The translations under genes and the position numbers were made by a program. A stretch of DNA of 64,000 bases from Phycisphaeraceae bacterium (GTDB lineage: Bacteria; Planctomycetota; Phycisphaerae; Phycisphaerales; Phycisphaeraceae). The stretch lies in contig JAVKCD010000003.1 in assembly GCA_040222855.1 (NCBI GenBank), forward strand, positions 496,001-560,000, given 5' to 3'. The notes beneath the pieces are model-generated. The model ran no database searches, was not told the DNA's origin, and saw only the letters and a list, made by a program, of their open reading frames with translations. Within the stretch, counting starts at the first letter, position 1; each line of letters begins with the position of its first letter. Positions 17,804 through 25,675 of this stretch are shown piece by piece.

Positions 17804-19602
17804 GGCGTCGACGCCTCACCCTCACCAGACGCCTCGGGCAACTGCTCGAAGTACCGCTGAATCGACCTGTGATACCGCCTGGGCACACGATCCTCCGCGA
17901 TCGCCCGCTCCGCAGCGTCCCGCGCCTCTCTCACCGTCGTGTCATGCCGCACCCGCGACTCCGCCTCCGTCGGACCCCCACCCGGACCCCACGACGTGAT
18001 CACACGACCCGGCCGCACGTCCCGCAGATCCTCGGTCAACTCGGGCGTATACCCCGCCACCTCGCTCTGGGAATCACCCAGCACCTCACTCCCCTCGCCG
18101 TAGCCCGCCTCTCGCCCGCCGGTCCCGCTCAACTCACCCGGCTCCATACCACCCTCACCCTCGCCCTGAGCCAGTTGATCCAGAGCATTCAGTGCCCGCT
18201 GACGATCTTGAGCCAACTGCTCAGCGCTCTGCTGCGAGCCACCCATCTGCCGCAAACGCTCTTGCGCTGCCGCCGAAGCCCCGCCCTCACCCTGCCCCTG
18301 ACGGATCGCCTCACTGAGCCGCCGCATCGCTTGCGACATCCCCTCCGTGCTCTCGCCATTCTCCCCCTGCTGCTGGCCCTGCTCCATCTGCTCCTGCGCG
18401 GCCTCGGCAAGCTGCTCGGCCATCTGCCGAGCCCGCTCGCGCGCCTGCTCCATCGACTCGCCATCACGCTGAATTTCCCGAGCCAGTTGCTCCGTCGCCA
18501 TGCGCTGCATCATCTCGGGGTCATACCCCTGCTCACGCATCTGATCGACCTGCTCCTGGCTAAACCCTGCCTCCTTAAGCATCTGATCCACCGCCGCTTC
18601 TGCGGTCTCCGATCGCTCCACCTGCTCCTGCGCGATCTCCTCGAGCTGCTCCGACAGCTCCTCCATCTGCTGCGCCAGCTGCTCGCGCTGACCCTCACTC
18701 AGGTCCTCGGTCGCCAGCGACTCCTCCATCTCCCGCAGCGCCTTGGCGGCCTCCTCGAAATCACCTCGCCGCAGCGCCTCAGCCAACTCCGTCGCCGCGC
18801 CCGCCTCCGGCAGGTCCAGCCGAGACAGATCGTTCTGCAACGACTCCGCCTGCTCGGCCGATCGCTCCTGCGCCGCAGCCAGGTCCTGCTCAAGGTCCGA
18901 GACCACCGCCTCGGCCTCTTCACGAAGCTCCGGGCGCTCCAGCCCGGCCTCCGCCAACTCCGCCACCCTCCGCAGCAGATCATCCCGCGTCGTCACATCC
19001 TTGAGGTCGCGTTCCTCGCTGCGCAGCTCACTGAGCAGTTGAGCCGCCTCCGCCTCTTCCGCTTCGGCCTCAGGCGTGTTCGCCACCGCCGACGCCTCCG
19101 CCTGCGCCTCCGTCTCGAACTCAGCTCCGGGCAGCAGCCAGAACGTCAACCCCACCGCGACCAGCACGCCAGCCAGCCAGCGCCACCCCAGGCCCAGCCC
19201 CTGCCGCACCGGCAGCGCACGAGCCAGCGACTGCCCCGCCGCCATCCCCTCAGCCTCATCCATCACCTGCCTCGCAAAAGCATCATCACCCCGACCCAAC
19301 GCCGACAGATACCGGGCCGTCGACAGTCGGTCCTGCAGCCCCAGCCGATCATCCAGCACCGCAGCCAGCGTGCCAGCGCCCGGCCGCGTCATCCACGCCC
19401 ACACGCCAGCCAGCACCAGCGCCCCCATCGGGGCAATCGCATGAATCCAGGGCACAATCTCAACCCGCGTCCGCCGATCCACCACCACCACCAGCAGACT
19501 CACCAACCCCGCCAAGACCAGCAGCCCCCCGAGACGCCGAAGCGACTCGATCATCCAGACTCGGCGCCGGGCGCGACCCAGCAATCGTTGGACCCTCGAC
19601 AT
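17800..19602 (-). CDS. membrane protein with long coiled coil (DUF4175-like)
   Basis: First gene of the five-gene operon. Two or three N-terminal helices (about 24-40, 55-71, 132-150) are followed by about 350 residues extremely rich in Glu, Gln and Ala with heptad spacing, then a Gly-rich linker and a C-terminal domain with RRYHRSIQRYFEQLP. The shape resembles DUF4175-type proteins found beside MoxR/VWA genes. It has a leadered start: AGGAG precedes the ATG, and TAAGAT (19624-19629) is a candidate -10 box. It probably scaffolds the VWA proteins at the membrane; that is inference. Confidence 0.85.
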   Translation of the reverse strand: MSRVQRLLGRARRRVWMIESLRRLGGLLVLAGLVSLLVVVVDRRTRVEIVPWIHAIAPMGALVLAGVWAWMTRPGAGTLAAVLDDRLGLQDRLSTARYLSALGRGDDAFARQVMDEAEGMAAGQSLARALPVRQGLGLGWRWLAGVLVAVGLTFWLLPGAEFETEAQAEASAVANTPEAEAEEAEAAQLLSELRSEERDLKDVTTRDDLLRRVAELAEAGLERPELREEAEAVVSDLEQDLAAAQERSAEQAESLQNDLSRLDLPEAGAATELAEALRRGDFEEAAKALREMEESLATEDLSEGQREQLAQQMEELSEQLEEIAQEQVERSETAEAAVDQMLKEAGFSQEQVDQMREQGYDPEMMQRMATEQLAREIQRDGESMEQARERARQMAEQLAEAAQEQMEQGQQQGENGESTEGMSQAMRRLSEAIRQGQGEGGASAAAQERLRQMGGSQQSAEQLAQDRQRALNALDQLAQGEGEGGMEPGELSGTGGREAGYGEGSEVLGDSQSEVAGYTPELTEDLRDVRPGRVITSWGPGGGPTEAESRVRHDTTVREARDAAERAIAEDRVPRRYHRSIQRYFEQLPEASGEGEASTP

Positions 19603-19623
19603 CCCGGGGTACTCCTACCCCCC

Positions 19624-19629
19624 ATCTTA
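19624..19629 (-). promoter_or_regulatory. candidate promoter of the MoxR/VWA operon
   Basis: TAAGAT on the minus strand, 21 bases upstream of the ATG at 19602, with AGGAG between. It would drive the five genes down to 10740. No convincing -35 box is seen. Confidence 0.35.
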
Positions 19630-19673
19630 TGACGCCCAGCCCCCCAAAGTTCAATGATCCCGAGATCGGCTCT

Positions 19674-20504
19674 CTACGAACCCGAAACCGCCGCATGCAG
19701 CCGGGCCAGATCATCCAGCAGCCTCAGCGCATCCTCAAGAACCAGCATCGACGACCCATCGGACAACGCCTGCTTGGGATTCGGGTGCGTTTCCACAAAT
19801 ACCGCATGAGCCCCCGCCGCCACCGCCGCCTTCGCCAGCGTCCCGGCTCGCTCCGGTCGCCCCCCCGACGCCTGCCCCTGACCGCCCGGCTGCTGCGTCG
19901 AGTGCGTCGCATCAAAACACACAGGCGGGCCCAGCTCCATCATGTCCGCGAACCCGGCAAAATCATTCACCAAGCGGTGGTAACCAAAAAACGTCCCCCG
20001 CTCGGTCAACAGAATCTGGTCCTCGCCCGCGCCGGACTCCCGCAGTTTAGTGACCACGTTCGCCATCTCCCCAGGCGACATGAACTGGCCCTTCTTCGCA
20101 TTCACCGCACGCCCGGTCCCCGCAGCGGCAACCAGCAGGTCCGTCTGACGACACAAAAACGCCGGGATCTGCAGCAGGTCCACCACCCGGCCTGCCGGGG
20201 CCACCTGACTGACCTCGTGAATATCCGTCGTCGCAGGAACATTAAGCGCCGCCTTAACCGCAGCCAGAATCTCAAGCCCCTTCTCCAGCCCCGGCCCCCT
20301 TGGTGTGTGAATCGACGACCGATTCGCCTTATCAAACGACGCCTTAAAAATGTAACCCAGCCCCAGCGCTCGGCAGCGCTCCGCCACCGCCCCACCCACG
20401 TCCTGACAGAGCTGCAGACTCTCCGCCATGCACGGCCCCGAGATGATCGCCAGCGGGCACCCCGGGCCCACCTCAACGCCGGGAAGCCTCAGCACGCCAC
20501 TCAT
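19674..20504 (-). CDS. kdsA: 3-deoxy-8-phosphooctulonate synthase KdsA
   Basis: Condenses PEP with arabinose 5-phosphate to Kdo-8-phosphate, the first committed step to the LPS core sugar Kdo. Family motifs are intact: IISGPCMAES, FKASFDKANRSS, TDIHE, LQIPAFLCRQTDLL, GQFMSPGEM, FDATHSTQQPGG and the C-terminal FVETHPNP. 276 residues is normal. The start overlaps the deoC stop as ATGA. It implies a Gram-negative envelope with Kdo. Its pairing with deoC has no obvious metabolic reason beyond operon packing. Confidence 0.97.
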   Translation of the reverse strand: MSGVLRLPGVEVGPGCPLAIISGPCMAESLQLCQDVGGAVAERCRALGLGYIFKASFDKANRSSIHTPRGPGLEKGLEILAAVKAALNVPATTDIHEVSQVAPAGRVVDLLQIPAFLCRQTDLLVAAAGTGRAVNAKKGQFMSPGEMANVVTKLRESGAGEDQILLTERGTFFGYHRLVNDFAGFADMMELGPPVCFDATHSTQQPGGQGQASGGRPERAGTLAKAAVAAGAHAVFVETHPNPKQALSDGSSMLVLEDALRLLDDLARLHAAVSGS

Positions 20505-21214
20505 ACCGAACCCGCCGCTTCGGCCTGCCCCAGAATCGCCACCGAAGCCGAGGCCCCGATCCGGTCGGCCCCCGCTTCAATCATCCGAACCGCGTCCTCA
20601 TACGTCCGGACCCCGCCAGCGGCCTTGATCTTGAGCTGGCCGCCGTGCTTCCGCATCAGCCGGAGCGCCTCCACACTCGCGCCGCCCGCAGGGTGCTTGC
20701 CCGTCGAGGTCTTGATGAAGTCCGCCCCCGCCTCTCGACACGCGGTGCACGCCGCCTCGATCCGCTTCTCCGCCGTCGCCTCATCGGTATCCTTCATCAG
20801 ATACGCCGACTCGACGATCACCTTCACCACGACCGACCCCCGCACCGCCCGGGCTGCGCCGATCACCTCGGCCAACTCCACCCGGGCCGACTCGGCGTCG
20901 GCCTTCATCAGGTGCGGGATGTACGCCACGATATCGATCTCATCCGCCCCATCCTTCGCGGCCACCGTCGCCTCGATCGCTGCCACACTGACCTTGCACA
21001 ACCCGCTCGGGAAGTTGGCCACCGCGCAGGTCATCGGCGTCTTTCCCGACAGCCGCTCGGCCACCCGGGCCACATAACGCCCTGAGACGCACGCCGAAGC
21101 GAACCCGTGCTCGATCGTCTCGTTCACCAGCCGCTCGATCGCCGCGGGCTCCGCCTCAGGGTTCAGGTTCGTGTGATCAATCAGCGACGCGAACTGCAAC
21201 GGCAGACTCCTCAT
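20501..21214 (-). CDS. deoC: deoxyribose-phosphate aldolase DeoC
   Basis: Cleaves 2-deoxyribose 5-phosphate to glyceraldehyde 3-phosphate and acetaldehyde via a Schiff-base lysine. The catalytic segment ADFIKTSTGK carries the lysine and KIKAAGGVRT the helper lysine. LIDHTNL marks the N-terminus. The ATG at 21214 (237 aa) is preferred over 21247, as the longer version adds a basic stretch outside the family alignment. The start lies inside the end of the upstream hydrolase gene (38-base overlap) and the stop overlaps kdsA. Confidence 0.95.
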   Translation of the reverse strand: MRSLPLQFASLIDHTNLNPEAEPAAIERLVNETIEHGFASACVSGRYVARVAERLSGKTPMTCAVANFPSGLCKVSVAAIEATVAAKDGADEIDIVAYIPHLMKADAESARVELAEVIGAARAVRGSVVVKVIVESAYLMKDTDEATAEKRIEAACTACREAGADFIKTSTGKHPAGGASVEALRLMRKHGGQLKIKAAGGVRTYEDAVRMIEAGADRIGASASVAILGQAEAAGSV

Positions 21215-22100
21215 CAAAGGTCGTAAAAAACGATTCGAGCACCGCATGGTATCGCTCGGGGTTCACTACGGCCAAGTCCAGATGCCCCCCGCCCTCAAAC
21301 ACCTCCAGCCGCCCGCACTTCGCCGCCTCCGCCAACTCTCGACCGGCCTCCACCGGGCAAACCCCGTCGTCATCGCCGTGCATCACCAGCACCGGGACAT
21401 CAAGCCGAGCCACATCCCGGGCATTCTCGATCTCCGTGACACCCGGACACAGCAGCGGCCGGAGCACCCGCGCCAAAAAAACAATCGAGTTCGCCGGATA
21501 CCCCATCACCTGCAGCATCCCGTACATCGGCTGCCACCACAGACGATAAGGACCATCCAAAACCAGCCCCCGCACCCAACCACGGACCGATGGCAGCAGC
21601 GACGCCCGCACACTCACCGTCCCACCCATCGAGTATCCGGCGAGCACCAATCCACGTCCCTTGATCGCCTCCGGCAGCTGAGCGATGATCTCCGCCAGGT
21701 CATCCGTTTCCCGCAAGGCGAAACCCAGCTTGTGATCCGTCGAGTCGCCGTGCGCCGCCAGGTCGTAGACCACCACCGCCGAGGCGTGGGGCGCATACAC
21801 CATGGAAAACATCATCGAACCGAACCGGCTGTCCCCAAAACCGTGCGTGATCACCACCGCCGGACGATCGGGACGACCACCCTTGATAATCCAGCCCGGC
21901 GTCTCGGTGCCTCGCGCAAACCGGAACACCACCCCGTCGCCGTGCAACCCGTAATCCCCGAGCTCCACAGGTATACCCTGCGCGATCGCCATCGCCCTCC
22001 GCCACCGGGGCGGATGCCGCAGGCGCCAGAACACGTACAACGTCGTACCCACCCATAACACCAGCAGGCCGGTGGCCAGCAGGATCAAAAGGCCAATCAT
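21177..22100 (-). CDS. alpha/beta hydrolase with N-terminal membrane anchor
   Basis: Likely serine hydrolase of unknown substrate. An N-terminal helix (about 2-24) could be an anchor or uncleaved signal. The oxyanion segment ITHGFGDSR is followed by the nucleophile elbow GYSMGG, an aspartate in MHGDDDGVCP and a histidine in GGGHLD, giving a full Ser-Asp-His triad. The ATG at 22100 has TATGCT six bases upstream, a leaderless arrangement. Its 3' end overlaps the deoC start. Divergent from the cytosine deaminase gene with only 38 bases between. Confidence 0.9.
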   Translation of the reverse strand: MIGLLILLATGLLVLWVGTTLYVFWRLRHPPRWRRAMAIAQGIPVELGDYGLHGDGVVFRFARGTETPGWIIKGGRPDRPAVVITHGFGDSRFGSMMFSMVYAPHASAVVVYDLAAHGDSTDHKLGFALRETDDLAEIIAQLPEAIKGRGLVLAGYSMGGTVSVRASLLPSVRGWVRGLVLDGPYRLWWQPMYGMLQVMGYPANSIVFLARVLRPLLCPGVTEIENARDVARLDVPVLVMHGDDDGVCPVEAGRELAEAAKCGRLEVFEGGGHLDLAVVNPERYHAVLESFFTTFDEESAVAVRVAD

Positions 22101-22106
22101 GCCCCT

Positions 22107-22112
22107 AGCATA
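22107..22112 (-). promoter_or_regulatory. candidate -10 box for the leaderless hydrolase gene
   Basis: TATGCT six bases upstream of the ATG at 22100. The same bases read TAGCAT on the plus strand, so a divergent promoter for the deaminase may overlap it. Confidence 0.45.
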
Positions 22113-22138
22113 GAGAACCACCCCGCCTGGAGCACCTC

Positions 22139-22585
22139 ATGCATCAGCAAGCCGCCACCTGGCTCAACCACGCCATCGACCAGGCCATGAAAAGCCGCGA
22201 CGAAGGCGGGATCCCCATCGGATCGGTCCTCGTCGATACCAAAGGCGACATCGTCGCCGCGGGACACAACCTCCGCGTCCAGACCGGCGACCCCACCGCC
22301 CACGCCGAAGTCGCCTGCATCCGTAGCGCCGGGAGACGACGCGACTGGAACACCCTCACCCTCGTCTCCACCCTCAGCCCCTGCATCATGTGCTCAGGCA
22401 CCGCGATCCTGTTCCGGATCCCCCGGGTCGTCATCGGCGAAAACACCACCTTCGTCGGTGCCGAAGAACTCATGCGCTGGAAAGGCGTCGAACTGATCAC
22501 CCTCCACGATGACCGCTGCATCGACCTGATGCGCACCTTCATCGACACTCAACCCGACCTCTGGAACGAGGACATCGGCGACTGA
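22139..22585 (+). CDS. cytosine deaminase of the yeast Fcy1 type
   Basis: Zinc-dependent deaminase of the CDA fold. The metal and catalytic residues are H55-A-E57 and P81-C82-I-M-C85. Beyond the general deaminase pattern, the C-terminal half follows the yeast cytosine deaminase pattern from memory: GIPIG, GHNLR-Q-G, STLSPCIMC, IPRVVIGEN, DDRC and a W-EDIG ending. That makes cytosine to uracil the likely reaction rather than tRNA or guanine deamination. 148 residues fits. GGAG lies upstream of the ATG. In bacteria cytosine deaminase is usually the unrelated CodA amidohydrolase. Confidence 0.88.
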   Translation: MHQQAATWLNHAIDQAMKSRDEGGIPIGSVLVDTKGDIVAAGHNLRVQTGDPTAHAEVACIRSAGRRRDWNTLTLVSTLSPCIMCSGTAILFRIPRVVIGENTTFVGAEELMRWKGVELITLHDDRCIDLMRTFIDTQPDLWNEDIGD

Positions 22586-22669
22586 GAACAGGTCTAAAGC
22601 AGAAACCCGAGGACCAGACCAGCATTTCATCCTCCCCGGGGATTTCCACTGGCACATCTAGATCCATCG

Positions 22670-22675
22670 TATAAC
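22670..22675 (+). promoter_or_regulatory. candidate promoter of the first pseudopilin gene
   Basis: TATAAC 64 bases before the ATG at 22740. A possible -35 (TTCCAC, 22644-22649) is at a long spacing of 20. Confidence 0.35.
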
Positions 22676-22739
22676 CTTGCAAAAGACTCGGCCTGTCGGA
22701 AATCAATACCCATTCACGTCAACGCTGGTGTCTCTTTTT

Positions 22740-23666
22740 ATGCCCTCCAAGCGCCATGCCTTTACCCTGATCGAGTTGCTGGTGGTGATCTCCATCATTG
22801 CCCTGCTCATCGGTATCCTTCTCCCGGCCCTTGGTCAGGCGAGGAAGACCGCTCTCGACGTCCAGTGCAAGGTCAATGGCCGCTCGCTGATGCAGGCCTA
22901 CGCCGTTTATCTGGTCGATTTCGACGACTACATGCCCCTCTACGGCATCTACGCTGATCGCTACCAGGCACTCCCGGTAGCCAGCCTCCAGAACTTCGAG
23001 TACGGCATTTTTCCGGGTGATTTCGACTTCTCCCCAACCGATCGCACGGTCCGCGCCAGCAGGACCCGGATCATCGAGTACGGCGTCCTGGTGCCCTACC
23101 TCTCCGACATGCAAAGCATGGTCTGCCCGATGTACGAATCCATCGTCGAAGGCGGTGTCCCCAACGGCACCTCCGCATCCGAACCCGACAACGTCTACTT
23201 CTCGTATTCCTATAACTTCAACCTCGATCGCAACCTCAACGATCGAGACAAAGTCGGCGGCTACGAGGGCGAGAAGTTTTCTCGCGCTACACAGATCAAA
23301 GACACCACCGGCATGGCGGTCTTCACCGAAGAAAACCCGTGGCCTCACCCCACATTCGCCGGGCAGTACGGTGCCATCAACGATGGCGTCTTCCTTCCCT
23401 ACGCATACAGCACACTCAAATGGCCAGCGCTCGACACCATCGCGACCTTCCATGGCAGCAAAAACCCCAGCCGCTACAGCGCCGTGGGGGCCAACATCCG
23501 TGATTCTGATATCGGCGGAGAGCTGAACTACGGCGTCGGCCATGTCGCTTTCCTCGACGGGCATGTTGAAGCCGTGGAATCCTTCAGATCGATCGAAGTC
23601 TGCTTTGATGGCGAAGCGCCCGCGAACGGTCCGGTCGGACGCCGTGGCGGGCAGCGAGGCGGATAA
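22740..23666 (+). CDS. type II secretion/pilin-like protein with DGH motif
   Basis: Has a prepilin-type leader: MPSKRHA then [28 protein letters not shown], with the Glu at position 5 of the mature part, cleaved by prepilin peptidase and methylated. The C-terminal half has [14 protein letters not shown], the H-X9-DG-type ending common in planctomycete pseudopilins (DUF1559-like group). 308 residues. It stands alone, without a secretion operon, and is convergent with the aminotransferase gene (16 bases apart). Function is unknown: probably an envelope or surface protein using the pseudopilin route. Confidence 0.9.
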   Translation: MPSKRHAFTLIELLVVISIIALLIGILLPALGQARKTALDVQCKVNGRSLMQAYAVYLVDFDDYMPLYGIYADRYQALPVASLQNFEYGIFPGDFDFSPTDRTVRASRTRIIEYGVLVPYLSDMQSMVCPMYESIVEGGVPNGTSASEPDNVYFSYSYNFNLDRNLNDRDKVGGYEGEKFSRATQIKDTTGMAVFTEENPWPHPTFAGQYGAINDGVFLPYAYSTLKWPALDTIATFHGSKNPSRYSAVGANIRDSDIGGELNYGVGHVAFLDGHVEAVESFRSIEVCFDGEAPANGPVGRRGGQRGG

Positions 23667-23682
23667 ACCTCGCGATCAGTAA

Positions 23683-24870
23683 TCACCCAACGAACAAGGC
23701 CGCATCGAAGGCCTTGACCGCGGTGCCTGGGGTGGGCTTGAAGGAGCCGCCGGATTGTACGGTGAGTTCTGTCTCGATCGCACTCAGGGCGACCCGGGTG
23801 TCCTCGGCGTCGACGAAGCCCATGTGGGAGACGCGGAACACACGGCCCTTCCACTTGTCGCCGCGGCCGTCCTGCCCGCCGGCGATGTGAACGCCATGGT
23901 TGTCGCGGACGGCCCCACGGAGTTTCGAGTCGTCGATGCCTTCAGGGTAGTACGCGCCGGTGACTGAATCCGACGGGCTGTGGCTCGCCAGCGTCAGCCC
24001 CATGGCCTTGAACGCCGCGCGCGTCGCCGCGGCGAGCCCGCCTGTCCGGCGGTGGACGGCCGCCAGCCCCTCCTCAAGGATCATCTCGCAGGCCACCTTC
24101 TGGGCCCGGATCAGCGAGACCGGGGGCGTGAACGGGACATCGTTCTTGGCGTGGCTCTTGAGCCATTTTCGCAGGTCGAGGTTGTAGTAGGGGCCTGGCT
24201 GAACCTCCTCGAGTCGCGCGATCGCGCGTTGGCCCAGGCCCACAAACCCGAGGCCGGGCGGGAGCATCATGGCTTTCTGGGAACCGGTGACGAGCACGTC
24301 AATGCCCCAGGCGTCCATCTCGACGGGCATCGCCCCAACCGAGGTGATGCCATCGACGATCAGGATCGCATCGGTTTTCTGCACGATCTCGGCCAGCCGT
24401 TTGGCGTCGCAGACGGTTGCGGTGGAGGTCTCGCTGTGGACGACGGTGACGACCGAGATGTCGGGGTGGTCCTTGAGGGCCTGCTCGACCTCAGCGGGAT
24501 CGACGGCGTGGCCCCAGGGGACGTTGATCCGGACCTGGGTGGTGCCGAGGGCCTTGGCGTAGGCGTCGTAGATGTCCTGCCAGCGTTCGCCGAACTTGCC
24601 GGCGGCGATGGTCAGGGCCTTGGACCCCGGTCGGATCAGGGAGACCTGGGCGGCCTCGTAGGCCGTGGTTCCCGATCCGGCGATGCTCAGGACGGGGCCC
24701 GCGGTGCAGTAGACCTGCTGGAGCATGCCTGAGAGGTCGGCGAAGATGGCCTGGAACTGCTTGGTGCGGTGGTGGATGATGGGCAAGGCCATCTCCGTCA
24801 ATACGCGGGGAGGCACGGCGGTGGGTCCTGGTGTCAGGAGTCGCTGTTGGGGCGCAGTGGCCGTCGTCAT
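23683..24870 (-). CDS. class V aminotransferase (serine/alanine-glyoxylate type)
   Basis: PLP enzyme related to alanine-glyoxylate and serine-pyruvate aminotransferases. It begins LLTPGPTAVPPRVL, the usual start of this group, and has the PLP aspartate in ILIVDGITSVGAMP and the Schiff-base lysine in VTGSQKAMMLPPG. With the ATG at 24870 it has 395 residues; the open frame upstream to 25068 is Arg-rich and not coding. The substrate (serine-glyoxylate, alanine-glyoxylate or ureidoglycine) cannot be set from sequence. The TACAAT box at 24953-24958 implies a leader of about 75 bases. Confidence 0.93.
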   Translation of the reverse strand: MTTATAPQQRLLTPGPTAVPPRVLTEMALPIIHHRTKQFQAIFADLSGMLQQVYCTAGPVLSIAGSGTTAYEAAQVSLIRPGSKALTIAAGKFGERWQDIYDAYAKALGTTQVRINVPWGHAVDPAEVEQALKDHPDISVVTVVHSETSTATVCDAKRLAEIVQKTDAILIVDGITSVGAMPVEMDAWGIDVLVTGSQKAMMLPPGLGFVGLGQRAIARLEEVQPGPYYNLDLRKWLKSHAKNDVPFTPPVSLIRAQKVACEMILEEGLAAVHRRTGGLAAATRAAFKAMGLTLASHSPSDSVTGAYYPEGIDDSKLRGAVRDNHGVHIAGGQDGRGDKWKGRVFRVSHMGFVDAEDTRVALSAIETELTVQSGGSFKPTPGTAVKAFDAALFVG

Positions 24871-24952
24871 GGCAGGCTCGATTCGGGTTAGCGATGAGTG
24901 GAGGGCTCGAGGTTGATGGCCAGCGGAAGGCTGGACACCCCTTAGCGACGGG

Positions 24953-24958
24953 ATTGTA
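24953..24958 (-). promoter_or_regulatory. candidate promoter of the aminotransferase gene
   Basis: TACAAT on the minus strand in the gap between the LOG-family gene and the aminotransferase. The leader that follows (24871-24950) contains CCAGCCTTCCGCTGG, a small stem. No known riboswitch was recognised. Confidence 0.4.
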
Positions 24959-24994
24959 GCAGCCCCGCGTCGGCGGTCTCGGTGTATCGCGGCT

Positions 24995-25546
24995 TTAGCA
25001 GCCCTGCAGCGCGAGCATCGCCTCATCGAGCGTTCCGACCACGGCGAGGTCCGCGAGGGCGCGCGCACGGGCGAAATGGGTGTCGAGGAGGTGGTTAAAG
25101 AAGGCGATGAGGGGGTCGTAGAAGCCCTGGTGGTTAAGCAGGACGATGGGTTTGTCGTGGTAGCCGAGGTAGCGGAGGACGAGGATTTCTGAGAGTTCCT
25201 CCAGGGTGCCTAGCCCGCCGGGGAGGGTGAGGAAGGCGTCGGCGCGGCGTTCCATTTCGGCTTTTCTGGGTCGCATGTGGTCGGTCCAGATGAGCTCATC
25301 TGCTTGCTGGTAAGCGACTTCGGTGATGCGCATGGACTCGGGGATGACGCCTACGACTGTTCCGCCACGGTCGTGGACGCCGCGGGCGACCTCGCCCATT
25401 AGGCCGACGCCGCCCCCGCCATAGACCAGGCGGTGGCCGTCCTCGGCGAGTCGTCGTCCGACCGAGCGTCCGAGGTCGAGAAAGCCCTGATCGACGTCGC
25501 CGGACGCCGCGCAATAGACACAGATGTTGAGCGTTCGGTCGTTCAT
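24995..25546 (-). CDS. LOG-family protein (cytokinin riboside 5'-monophosphate phosphoribohydrolase-like)
   Basis: Rossmann-fold protein of the TIGR00730/LOG group. The motif LPGGLGTLEEL and the upstream MRPRKAEM are the nucleotide/catalytic signature, and the start LNICVYCAASGDVD is typical. LOG enzymes cleave nucleotide 5'-monophosphates to base plus ribose 5-phosphate; in bacteria the physiological substrate is often unknown. The ATG at 25546 (183 aa) matches family length; the frame is open to 25597. Confidence 0.92.
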   Translation of the reverse strand: MNDRTLNICVYCAASGDVDQGFLDLGRSVGRRLAEDGHRLVYGGGGVGLMGEVARGVHDRGGTVVGVIPESMRITEVAYQQADELIWTDHMRPRKAEMERRADAFLTLPGGLGTLEELSEILVLRYLGYHDKPIVLLNHQGFYDPLIAFFNHLLDTHFARARALADLAVVGTLDEAMLALQGC

Positions 25547-25675
25547 GACTGCAAAAGCGTACGAAAAGCGCGCACAACGTGCCCAAAACGGCTCCAAACG
25601 ACAACCAAATGTGCGCGCGCCGTGGCTAACCGGCGTTGACCGCGATAGAGTCAGGTTTCTTAGGATGAGCAGGAC

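Noticed and set aside
14743-19632. Long plus-strand ORFs opposite the VWA operon
   Set aside because: They are Arg/Pro/His-rich shadows of real genes on the other strand, caused by GC-rich codons.
24871-24994. Riboswitch in the aminotransferase leader
   Set aside because: A small stem and a promoter are present but no known class matches.
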